Under the pieces are notes generated by a model, which searched no databases, had not been told where the DNA came from, and saw only the letters and a program-made list of their open reading frames with translations. This document shows, piece after piece, positions 36,446-44,074 of a DNA stretch of 44,305 nucleotides (the stretch's first letter is position 1; each line of letters opens with the position of its first letter). Position numbers and translations under genes: made by a program. This stretch comes from Methylophaga sp. (GTDB lineage Bacteria > Pseudomonadota > Gammaproteobacteria > Nitrosococcales > Methylophagaceae), in assembly GCA_002733505.1 (NCBI GenBank), contig NVVW01000012.1, forward strand, positions 1-44,305, written 5' to 3'.

Positions 36446-38707
36446 ATGAAAAAAACATTATTAGTTGCCAGCCTCGCTATGCCTATCCTGATCTCGGCTA
36501 ATGTCGTTGCTGAAGACAGTTTAAGCTTACCAGGTGTAACCGTCACAGGAATGAATGATCCTGCACAACCTAATAAGATTGACCTGAAAAACACATTATC
36601 CAAGGTTCCAGGAGGCACTAACCTACTAGATCTAGATGACTTACCCACAAGCAAATTAACGCTGAATGATGTGCTGGGTAATGAACCTGGTGTGATTATG
36701 CAGGAGTTTTTTGGTGGCAATGATCAGCCTAGATTAAATATTCGTGGCTCAGGCATTCAAGATAACCCTGTTAACCGTGGCATTCAGCTACTTTATGATG
36801 GCTTATCGATTAATCAGCCCGATGGCTCTTTTGTTATTGGTTTATTGCCCTCGGAACAGATGCGTTTTATCTCCGTATATCGTGGTGCTATCGCCTTGCA
36901 ATATGGTGGCTCAACTTTGGGTGGTGCCGTTAATATGACATCACGTACCGCACTTAATAGTCAGAATTTCATTCGCTTGCAAGCAGGATCATTTGATACA
37001 TTCAATGGTAGCTTGGGTGTAGGTGGTGTTTCAGGGAAATGGGACTATTATGTGGGAGCAGGTCGTTCAGAATCAGACGGTTTCCGCCATCACAGTGAAG
37101 GCGAACGGACTAATCTATCGCTAAATACAGGTTATCGTAATGGCAATATCGAAAATAGAACGTGGTTTAATTACACCAATAATGAATTTGAAATCCCATT
37201 TGTTGTTCAAAAAGATATCGCTAAAGATCATCCTAAAGGGGTGATTGGTGATGGTTATGCTGGCGGTTTCCCGCCACCAGCAAGCTTGCCGGCACCTGCG
37301 GTAGGTCATCCCGTTTTTGGCTGGAATGCCCGAGGCGGATGGGATGGCCTCTTTGATGTCTACAAGCGTAAGCCTCATCGTGATACCGAGCAATTTAGGC
37401 TAGCCAATAAAACCTATATTAATAGTGGTAATACTGAACACGAGATTGGCTTTTATGGTGAATCGCTTGATGACACTTTTACTGATCCACTAAGCCATAC
37501 AGTAACGGATTCAGCAAATATAGGCTTACATTATTCCATGCTTAATAAAGGCAGTTATCTTACTCAAGATGACCGATTCCTACTTTCTATTAAGTTAAAT
37601 GCAGGTGAGATGCCAACAGAATATTGGGTTAATAATCCCGAAGATGGATCGAAACTGTTCCGTTTTGGTGATTTAGATCAGGATGCCCAAAATCTGGCAG
37701 TTGGATTACAATACACCGGCGGTATAACGCAAAGAATGCAACTAGTAGCTGGTCTACAGTTATTACATAATAAACGTGATATTGATGGCACCGCATCAAC
37801 GCCTCCATCACCCGGTAACTTTGACAAAGTAGTTGTCGATATTGATCGTGACTTCTCTTATAGTGCTGCTAACCCTAAATTGGGTTTGATTTTCAAAGCT
37901 AGCGATACCGTTAATATCTTTACCAATATCAGCCGTAGTATGGAAGCACCCACCTTTAATCAACTTGTAAACAGAACCGTCAGCCCATTAATTGTACCCG
38001 GAGCGATAGTTAATCCACCGGCTGTGCCACCTTTTGCTGATGCAGCCATTGGCTCTGGTCTTACTATAAAAGATTTGGACGAGCAAACAGCATGGACTTT
38101 TGAAGTCGGCTCACAAGGTGCTTGGCAAAATCTATCGTGGAATGCATCGTACTATTATTCAAAAGTAGAAGATGAATTAATCACTTTTAAAGCAGACTTT
38201 GCCGTTAATGTTGAAACTCAAAACTATTCTGATGATACTATTCACCAAGGCATAGAGTTAGGGTTAGATGCTATTTTAGCTGAAAATTTATTTGCCTCAG
38301 GCGATAAACTGATAGCAAAATTTGTCTATAATTATAGTGATTTTGAGTTTGATGGTGGTGTGTTTGATGGCAATCAAATTGCAGGGATCCCTGAGCATTT
38401 AGGCTATACTGAAGTGGCTTACCATATTGGTAAATTCTACATCGCCCCAAATGTAAGATGGCAACCATCTGATACCTACGTCGATCACGCCAATACACTA
38501 GAGCAAGACTCTTATGTATTGCTGGGGTTAAAAGCATCTTATCAGCCAACAAAATCACTACGCTTTTTTGCAGATCTTAAGAACATTGCCGACAAAGACT
38601 ATCAATCAGCCTATGTTATTCGGGCTGAATCACCTGACAATCAACCTACATTCTTACCGGGTTCTGGCTTTAGTGCTATGGCCGGAATGGAATTTACTTG
38701 GCAGTAA
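36446..38707 (+). CDS. TonB-dependent outer membrane receptor
   Basis: 753 residues. A signal peptide (MKKTLLVASLAMPILISANV, cleavage likely after VVA at residue 22) is followed by a plug domain (LTLNDVLGNEPGVIM, RLNIRGSGIQDNPVNRGIQL, VYRGAIALQYGGSTLGGAVN) and a 22-stranded-type barrel with late motifs LFADLKNIADKDYQSAYV and the C-terminal aromatic strand. It imports a ligand across the outer membrane using TonB energy. The ligand is not evident; the partner ABC genes and pseudoazurin allow a copper complex or an organic cofactor as guesses only. It has an AAGGA ribosome binding site and an FNR-type promoter. A solute-binding protein gene follows after 30 bp. Confidence 0.92.
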   Translation: MKKTLLVASLAMPILISANVVAEDSLSLPGVTVTGMNDPAQPNKIDLKNTLSKVPGGTNLLDLDDLPTSKLTLNDVLGNEPGVIMQEFFGGNDQPRLNIRGSGIQDNPVNRGIQLLYDGLSINQPDGSFVIGLLPSEQMRFISVYRGAIALQYGGSTLGGAVNMTSRTALNSQNFIRLQAGSFDTFNGSLGVGGVSGKWDYYVGAGRSESDGFRHHSEGERTNLSLNTGYRNGNIENRTWFNYTNNEFEIPFVVQKDIAKDHPKGVIGDGYAGGFPPPASLPAPAVGHPVFGWNARGGWDGLFDVYKRKPHRDTEQFRLANKTYINSGNTEHEIGFYGESLDDTFTDPLSHTVTDSANIGLHYSMLNKGSYLTQDDRFLLSIKLNAGEMPTEYWVNNPEDGSKLFRFGDLDQDAQNLAVGLQYTGGITQRMQLVAGLQLLHNKRDIDGTASTPPSPGNFDKVVVDIDRDFSYSAANPKLGLIFKASDTVNIFTNISRSMEAPTFNQLVNRTVSPLIVPGAIVNPPAVPPFADAAIGSGLTIKDLDEQTAWTFEVGSQGAWQNLSWNASYYYSKVEDELITFKADFAVNVETQNYSDDTIHQGIELGLDAILAENLFASGDKLIAKFVYNYSDFEFDGGVFDGNQIAGIPEHLGYTEVAYHIGKFYIAPNVRWQPSDTYVDHANTLEQDSYVLLGLKASYQPTKSLRFFADLKNIADKDYQSAYVIRAESPDNQPTFLPGSGFSAMAGMEFTWQ

Positions 38708-38737
38708 GCAAATCATAGAATAAAGAGCTATTAGATA

Positions 38738-39730
38738 ATGAAAAATACCATAACAAAGTTCCTCTTAATGAGTGTGTGTTATTTAGCAATCTTTTCGGCG
38801 TATGCTGAGGAGAAACTGCCATTGATCACACTGGCAGGGCCTTTTGCCGCGGTTTCTAACCCCTTGATTAGAATGGTTGAAACAAACGCATTAGCCGATG
38901 TCACAGATGAGCTTAAATTTGAAGTATGGAGGAACCCCGATCAACTGCGTGCATTAGCATTAAATGGCACAACTGATTTTATTGCCACACCCACTAATGT
39001 AGCGGCAAATCTTTATAACCGTGGAGCCGATCTACGCTTGCTTAATGTTTCAGTGTGGGGCGTATTATGGATGGTATCACGTGATAATAGTTTAAAAACA
39101 TTAGCTGATTTTAAAGGCCAAGAAATTGCAATGCCGTTCCGAGGAGATATGCCCGATCTTATCTTTACGGAGCTTGCTGAAAAGCAAGGTCTTGATCCCA
39201 AAAAAGACTTTAAACTTCGTTATGTTGCCAATCCTTTAGATGCGATGCAGTTATTAATTATGCGGCGTGTTGATCATGCACTGCTGGCAGAGCCTGCGGT
39301 GTCAATGGCATTACACAAGACAAAAACATTTCCCGTAAAAATTATTGCTCCCGATCTTTATCGTAGCGTCGACCTGCAAAAAGAATGGGGGCGATTATTA
39401 AAACGTCAAGCCAAAATTCCGCAAGCAGGTATGGCTGTTATTAATAAAGAACTTGATGACCATGTTATTACACGTTTTATTGAAGAATATGAGAAAGCAT
39501 TAAAATGGTGTGTTGAACACCCTGATGAAGCGGGGGAAATGGTGGCAGACCGTATTGAGATGTTACTACCTGAAGCGGTTTCGGCATCAATAAAAGTCAG
39601 CCAGTTTGAGCATGTTCTAGCAATGGAAGCACGTGAAGACCTAGAATACTTTTTTGAACTATTACATAAACGAACGCCAGCGGTGATAGGCGGGAAATTA
39701 CCAGATGATGATTTCTATTATCAGAAATAA
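38738..39730 (+). CDS. ABC transporter solute-binding protein (SsuA/NMT1-like)
   Basis: 330 residues with a signal peptide ending AYA (residue 23). The periplasmic type II binding fold resembles the nitrate/sulfonate/thiamine-precursor group: LRALALNGTTDFIATPTNVA, then TLADFKGQEIAMPFRG and DAMQLLIMRRVDHALLAEPA. It probably delivers its ligand to the permease and ATPase encoded at 41297-42852. It lies directly after the TonB receptor gene, implying a substrate that crosses both membranes. The substrate is unassigned. Confidence 0.85.
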   Translation: MKNTITKFLLMSVCYLAIFSAYAEEKLPLITLAGPFAAVSNPLIRMVETNALADVTDELKFEVWRNPDQLRALALNGTTDFIATPTNVAANLYNRGADLRLLNVSVWGVLWMVSRDNSLKTLADFKGQEIAMPFRGDMPDLIFTELAEKQGLDPKKDFKLRYVANPLDAMQLLIMRRVDHALLAEPAVSMALHKTKTFPVKIIAPDLYRSVDLQKEWGRLLKRQAKIPQAGMAVINKELDDHVITRFIEEYEKALKWCVEHPDEAGEMVADRIEMLLPEAVSASIKVSQFEHVLAMEAREDLEYFFELLHKRTPAVIGGKLPDDDFYYQK

Positions 39731-39827
39731 CAATGAAACTACTACGTGTGAATAGCGCTTTATTAACTACCATACCCAAGCTAACGAATGATGAATTTTA
39801 TTTTCAATGGTCACCGAACTATTAGTA

Positions 39828-39833
39828 TATAAT
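39828..39833 (+). promoter_or_regulatory. Possible -10 element before the Spy-like gene
   Basis: A perfect TATAAT lies 61 bp before the start at 39894, in a 163-bp gap. No convincing -35 is seen at 16-18 bp, so this may be activator-dependent or coincidental. Confidence 0.3.
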
Positions 39834-39893
39834 GATAGGCTAATATTTAGGTCATCCTAAAAACCATTTAATCAAATCCATAAGGAATTAATA

Positions 39894-40385
39894 ATGAAAA
39901 ATCTACTTACTATTACATCTGCTGTTGCCATTGCCTTTCTAAGTACCACCGCAATAGCAGATGGTCACCAAGAAAAAACTGAAAAGAAAAAAGCGAACCC
40001 TATGATAATGTTAATGGGTAAAACCAGCCCTATGCCCGTATTTATGCCTATTCTGGTGAAAAAAGCGGATCAGCTTGGCTTAAGCAAAGAGCAACAAGAC
40101 GAACTGGCTAAGTGGCGTACAGAGCACATGGCACCCGCATTAAAACTAGCAACAGAAATTATCGATGGCGATAAAGCCATTAAACAAGCCGCATTAGATG
40201 ATAAACCAGTTGCAGAAATAGAAGATATGATTGCCATTGTATTAGAAAAACGGTCAAAAATGGCAAACACTATGTTAACTTGCCGTGAGAATAGCAAGCG
40301 CATCCTTACTGAAAGCCAGTGGGACCAAGTAGTGGCTCTTTATGGTGAAATGCAAGATAAGCATAACCATGGTCATAAACACTAG
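39894..40385 (+). CDS. Spy/CpxP-like periplasmic protein, Met- and His-rich
   Basis: 163 residues with a signal peptide cleaved after AIA (residue 22). The mature part begins with a lysine-rich stretch and a methionine-rich run (NPMIMLMGKTSPMPVFMPIL). A helical region follows with two LTxxQ-like motifs (LGLSKEQQDELAKW and ILTESQWDQVVALY), the hallmark of Spy/CpxP chaperones. It ends in HNHGHKH. The Met and His clusters suggest copper or other metal binding, which fits pseudoazurin next to it. Its ribosome binding site is AAGGA. Chaperone, metal buffer or sensor are all possible. Confidence 0.7.
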   Translation: MKNLLTITSAVAIAFLSTTAIADGHQEKTEKKKANPMIMLMGKTSPMPVFMPILVKKADQLGLSKEQQDELAKWRTEHMAPALKLATEIIDGDKAIKQAALDDKPVAEIEDMIAIVLEKRSKMANTMLTCRENSKRILTESQWDQVVALYGEMQDKHNHGHKH

Positions 40386-40405
40386 AGAGCATTAGCTCCC
40401 TTTTT
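40385..40405 (+). terminator. Weak terminator-like hairpin after the Spy-like gene
   Basis: gagc-atta-gctc (40387-40398) is followed by two C and five T. The stem is only 4 bp, so termination would be partial at best. Confidence 0.35.
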
Positions 40406-40410
40406 GTGTA

Positions 40411-40572
40411 TATACCCGTGATCATTGGAATTGCATATTTTCAGGGCTAAGATAGGAAGTCAGAGCAAGGCGCAATGTGCGGGCAATGACTAGTCCTTGC
40501 CAAACATTGTAACGTAGCACTGGCTTTCTAGCCTTAGACCTGAATTCTGAAGTTTCAATGATTACGGGTATA
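40411..40572. repeat. MITE-like palindromic element, copy B (162 bp)
   Basis: Left end tatacccgtgatcattg (40411-40427) pairs with the right end caatgattacgggtata (40556-40572) with one mismatch in 17. The interior gcaaggcgcaatgtgc...gcaatgactagtcctt and aacgtagcactggctttcta is shared with copy A. It lies in the 391-bp gap between the Spy-like and pseudoazurin genes. Confidence 0.85.
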
Positions 40573-40708
40573 TACCCGTGACCATTGGAATTGCAGGTAG
40601 CTCGTCATTGCGAGCAACGCGAAGCAATCTAGGCAAGGCAGAGCTGGATTGCCGCACTGCGTTCGCAATGACAAATAAAAAACCGCAAAATGAATGATCA
40701 CGGGTATA
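40571..40708. repeat. MITE-like element, copy C (138 bp), carrying a nested GC-rich palindrome
   Basis: Its left end tatacccgtgaccatt (40571-40586) shares the last two bases of copy B; its right end (40693-40708) is the complement with one mismatch in 16. Inside, at 40604-40672, is a different inverted repeat beginning gtcattgcga and ending tcgcaatgac, with gcaatc/ggattgc nearer the centre. That 69-bp unit resembles palindromic repeats of unrelated bacteria that I know by sight (gtcattgcgag...gaagcaatc). No coding capacity. Confidence 0.8.
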
Positions 40709-40725
40709 TCTTTATGAAAATAGGC

Positions 40726-40752
40726 TTGATATTATGATCATATCTTTATAAT
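40726..40752 (+). promoter_or_regulatory. Possible pseudoazurin promoter
   Basis: A perfect TATAAT (40747-40752) lies 24 bp before the pseudoazurin ATG. TTGATA (40726-40731) is 15 bp upstream, shorter than the preferred 17, so the -35 is uncertain. Confidence 0.35.
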
Positions 40753-40776
40753 TTGGACAACAAATCGGAGAATAAA

Positions 40777-41223
40777 ATGAACAAACTAAAATTAAGCATA
40801 TTGGTATTAGCAACAAGTCTTTTTTATCATGGTGTTGCGTTGAGCGCTGAACATACTGTAAAAATGCTAAATAATGGTGCAGATGGCATGATGGTATTTG
40901 AACCGGCTTTTCTTAAAGCTGAAAAAGGTGACACGGTGACCTTTGAGTCGACTGATGCTGGCCATGACTCTGTATCACTATTTATACCTGAAGGTGCAAC
41001 GGCTTGGACAGGGGAAAATTCAAAAGATATCACCGTAACACTTGATGCCGAAGGTGTGTATATTTATAAATGTACGCCCCATGTAATGATGGCTATGGTG
41101 GGTGTTATCCAAGTTGGCGAAGCCAGCAATAAGACCGGGGCTGAGGCAGCGGCTGAAGAACTAAGTAGCAAGATCATGATGAATAAAGATCGTCTCGGAG
41201 GATATATAGCGAAAATTATGTAG
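40777..41223 (+). CDS. Pseudoazurin (type 1 blue copper protein)
   Basis: Periplasmic electron carrier, typically donating to copper nitrite reductase or nitrous oxide reductase. It has 148 residues with a signal peptide cleaved after LSA (residue 24), leaving about 124, the normal size. Copper ligands by motif are His63 (DAGHDSVSL) and Cys99, His102 and Met107 in YKCTPHVMMAMVGVIQVG. I take the ATG at 40777, with CGGAG upstream; the longer frame from 40753 lacks a signal peptide start. A terminator follows, so it may be a single-gene unit inside the transport cluster. Confidence 0.92.
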   Translation: MNKLKLSILVLATSLFYHGVALSAEHTVKMLNNGADGMMVFEPAFLKAEKGDTVTFESTDAGHDSVSLFIPEGATAWTGENSKDITVTLDAEGVYIYKCTPHVMMAMVGVIQVGEASNKTGAEAAAEELSSKIMMNKDRLGGYIAKIM

Positions 41224-41239
41224 TTATTTTCTGCTTTTT

Positions 41240-41276
41240 AAAAGAGAGCTGCCATGCAAGTGACGGCTCTTTTTTA
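41240..41276 (+). terminator. Intrinsic terminator after pseudoazurin
   Basis: A stem of about 11 bp with wobble pairs (aaagagagctg with cggctcttt) is followed by a run of T. It lies 17 bp after the pseudoazurin stop and separates it from the ABC permease gene. Confidence 0.7.
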
Positions 41277-41296
41277 ATTGAAGTATCCAATATAAT

Positions 41297-42079
41297 GTGA
41301 ATGCCTTTTTTAACATCATTAAAAGTTTCCCACGATACTTATGGAGTGGTTGGGGCGCTATAGCCAGTATATTCCTGTTTATTGCATTGTGGGAATTTGG
41401 TCATCAGATCTATGGCGATCTTATTCTGCCTGCGCCCAAAGAAACCTTTTTACGCTTAGTTAATATGCTGTTGCACGAAGGAATGTGGCAGGAAATGCAG
41501 ATCACAATCCGACGGGCATTATGGGGCTTCTTTATTTCTGCTCTACTTGGTTCGGCATTAGGCTTGTTAGCAGGTTTGTTTGCAACGGCTTCGATGATGA
41601 GCCGCCCCATTGTCACAATTTTAATGGGCATGCCACCGATTGCATGGATAGTATTAGCAATGATTTGGTTTGGTATGGGAGATACCACTGTTATTTTCAC
41701 CGTGGTAGTTGCCTCCTTTCCTATTGTATTTATCGGTGCCTTACAGGGCACACGCACCCTAGAAAATAATCTCAAAGAAATGGCAGATAGTTTTCAAACC
41801 CCCGCGCTGATGAAAATCACCGATATTTATTTCCCCCACGTATTTTCTTATGTTTTCCCCGCTTGGATTGCCGCCTTAGGCATGAGTTGGAAGATCGTAG
41901 TGATGGCAGAATTACTTTCTACCTCCGATGGCCTTGGCGCTGCTTTGGCGGTTACCCGTGGTCAACTTGATACAGCCGGTGCACTTGCTTTAGTGATGAT
42001 GTTAGTCGGCTCACTATTACTAATTGAATATTTATTGATGGAGCCTATCAAGCGCGAGGTTGAACAGTGGCGAGACTAA
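41297..42079 (+). CDS. ABC transporter permease (SsuC/TauC type)
   Basis: 260 residues with about six membrane helices (IFLFIALWEFGHQI, GFFISALLGSALGLLAGLF, IVTILMGMPPIAWIVLAMIW and others) and the cytoplasmic coupling loop near SFQTPALMKITDIYFPH. Typical of importers of sulfonates, taurine, nitrate or thiamine precursors. It starts with GTG 41297, shortly after a terminator, with no strong ribosome binding site, so start and promoter are uncertain. It overlaps the ATPase gene by 13 bp. The solute-binding partner is likely the protein encoded at 38738-39730. Confidence 0.88.
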   Translation: MNAFFNIIKSFPRYLWSGWGAIASIFLFIALWEFGHQIYGDLILPAPKETFLRLVNMLLHEGMWQEMQITIRRALWGFFISALLGSALGLLAGLFATASMMSRPIVTILMGMPPIAWIVLAMIWFGMGDTTVIFTVVVASFPIVFIGALQGTRTLENNLKEMADSFQTPALMKITDIYFPHVFSYVFPAWIAALGMSWKIVVMAELLSTSDGLGAALAVTRGQLDTAGALALVMMLVGSLLLIEYLLMEPIKREVEQWRD

Positions 42080-42852
42080 ATGCTGCTTATTTACAGGCAC
42101 ATCAGTTAAGCCATAGTTTTGGCCCTAACGAGATCCTGAGAGAAATTGATTTTCGATTAGATCAAGGCAAGGTGGTTTCAGTGGTCGGCCCCAGTGGTGG
42201 CGGCAAAACCACACTATTGCACCTCTGTGCCGGTTTGCTTGATATTACCGAAGGCAACGTTGAAAATAGCTTTAAAAGCTTTGCTTTTGCCTTTCAAGAT
42301 CCCCGATTATTACCTTGGCAAACAGCACTGGATAATATTGCTTTTGGCTTAAAAGCAAAAGGCATAGCAAAACAGCAACGCGAACAATTAGCCGTCGCTA
42401 TTTCAGCAGAGTTTGGGCTAGAAGGTGATGATCTAACAAAATTCCCCAAAGATCTCAGTGGCGGTATGCGGCAACGTGTTTCATTCGCTAGAGCGCTGGT
42501 GCTACAGCCAGAATTATTATTTTTAGATGAGCCTTTTTCTGCCTTAGATATTGGCTTAAAGCAAGAATTACAACAGATCCTTATTCAACAAATAACCCAG
42601 AAAAAGTTGTCTATTTTATTTATTACTCACGATCTTATGGAGGCGGTGCGCCTTAGTGATCAAATTTTACTATTGGCGGCTGATCCTGGGCGCATCGTTC
42701 ATACCTTTACTATTGACACACCAATAGATAAACGTAGTGAGCAATTTGTCTATGATGAAACAGCAAAGCTACTGACTCAACCAAAAATTATTGAAACATT
42801 TGAATTAACGATGAATCTGACTTCAACCCTTAATCGTGACAAGCAAACATAA
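42067..42852 (+). CDS. ABC transporter ATP-binding protein (SsuB/TauB type)
   Basis: 261 residues. Walker A GPSGGGKTT is at 41-49, the Q-loop AFQDPRLLPW has Gln77, the signature LSGGMRQR begins at 130, Walker B LLFLDEP is at 150-156, and the H-loop histidine is His188 in FITHDL. It powers the adjoining permease. The start is a GTG at 42067 inside the permease end, and its own end overlaps the nnrS start by 17 bp, so permease, ATPase and NnrS are translated as a coupled set. Confidence 0.92.
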   Translation: MARLNAAYLQAHQLSHSFGPNEILREIDFRLDQGKVVSVVGPSGGGKTTLLHLCAGLLDITEGNVENSFKSFAFAFQDPRLLPWQTALDNIAFGLKAKGIAKQQREQLAVAISAEFGLEGDDLTKFPKDLSGGMRQRVSFARALVLQPELLFLDEPFSALDIGLKQELQQILIQQITQKKLSILFITHDLMEAVRLSDQILLLAADPGRIVHTFTIDTPIDKRSEQFVYDETAKLLTQPKIIETFELTMNLTSTLNRDKQT

Positions 42853-44071
42853 TAAAAGCGGCACTAAACACTACGATGCTTACCCAGAAGGTGAAGTATC
42901 GCCCTTGCTTGCCTATGCCTTTAGACCCCTTTTTATACTACTCCCTGCCTATATCGCATTGTCTATTTTAGTGTGGGGCTTGGTGTGGTCAGGTCAGCTC
43001 CCTTTATTTACCGAAAATATTTTGGCATGGCATATTTATGAAATGATGTTTGGTGTTGCTAGTGCTGGCATTATTGGTTTTATCTTAACCGCAGTGCCTG
43101 AGCTTTATGATGATGTTAAGCCTGTTGTTGGCAAAACAGTGTTAGCAATAACAGCACTCTGGCTGGTGGGTCGTATCGCTTTTTGGATGATAGACTGGCT
43201 AGGTGTCTATGTCGTTGCTTTGACTAATTTACCCTTACTTATTTGGGTTACAGCCTTAGTGGCAAAACCCATATTTTTAGATCCCTTACGACGTAATATC
43301 AGTCTTGCGCTAACATTCATCAGCATTATCCTCATTCAAGCGTGGTTTTTTGCTGCAATGGCAGGCTGGGTTGACACTGATTTTATCAAGATCCTAAAAG
43401 TCGCGTTAGGTGCATTTATGGTGCTTGAGTTATTAGCGTTACGCCGTATCAATACCGAAGCCATTAATGAGTGGCTAGAACAGCACCATATTGATGATAC
43501 CTTTATTGCTCGACCGCCTCGTTATAATATTGCGATTTTATGTGTCACTTTGTTTACCATTGTAGAATTTATTATCCCTGATAATGCCATTTTAGGCTGG
43601 CTTGGTTTAGCGGCGGCGGCGGCAATACTTAATACCCTTAATGACTTTTTTATTGATGAAGCCACCATATTTTTCAGATCGTATATTTTGCCTTTATTCC
43701 TTATTTTAATATTAATGGCACTAGGCTATGGCTTTATGGGCTTTGCTTATTTAAGTGATAATATCCATAGCATCACTCATTTTAGGCATTTTTTGACCAC
43801 TGGCGTATTCGGCTTGTCATTCTTGATGGTGATGGTAATTGTCGGCACCATTCATACCGGCAGAAGCTTGCAAACCAATCGGTGGATTGATTTTAGCGTT
43901 ATTTTAATTATTATTGCCACCTTACTTAGAAGCCTGATCCCTTTTGTGCCCGAATATACTACTTGGTTTTATTTAAGCTCTTCTATTATCTGGGCAATAC
44001 CTTTCATTATTTACCTCATTCTTTTTTATCCTTTTTTAAGCCAGCCAAGGGCTGACGGATTGCTAGGTTAA
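42836..44071 (+). CDS. nnrS: NnrS family membrane protein
   Basis: 411 residues, about twelve membrane helices. Matches NnrS by the N-terminal block LLAYAFRPLFILLPAYIALS, the histidine in ILAWHIYEMMFGV, GIIGFILTAVPE and HFLTTGVFGLSFLMVMV. NnrS proteins are haem- and copper-containing membrane proteins found in denitrifiers and nitric oxide stress regulons. The start is a GTG at 42836 within the ATPase gene (17-bp overlap). Its linkage to an ABC importer and pseudoazurin suggests all serve metabolism or defence around nitric oxide. Its biochemical activity is not known. Confidence 0.88.
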   Translation: MTSKHNKSGTKHYDAYPEGEVSPLLAYAFRPLFILLPAYIALSILVWGLVWSGQLPLFTENILAWHIYEMMFGVASAGIIGFILTAVPELYDDVKPVVGKTVLAITALWLVGRIAFWMIDWLGVYVVALTNLPLLIWVTALVAKPIFLDPLRRNISLALTFISIILIQAWFFAAMAGWVDTDFIKILKVALGAFMVLELLALRRINTEAINEWLEQHHIDDTFIARPPRYNIAILCVTLFTIVEFIIPDNAILGWLGLAAAAAILNTLNDFFIDEATIFFRSYILPLFLILILMALGYGFMGFAYLSDNIHSITHFRHFLTTGVFGLSFLMVMVIVGTIHTGRSLQTNRWIDFSVILIIIATLLRSLIPFVPEYTTWFYLSSSIIWAIPFIIYLILFYPFLSQPRADGLLG

Positions 44072-44074
44072 ACC

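Noticed and set aside
40726..40742. Possible second FNR-type site before pseudoazurin (ttgat...atca)
   Set aside because: The half-sites are separated by six bases, not four, so it does not fit the FNR-family consensus.
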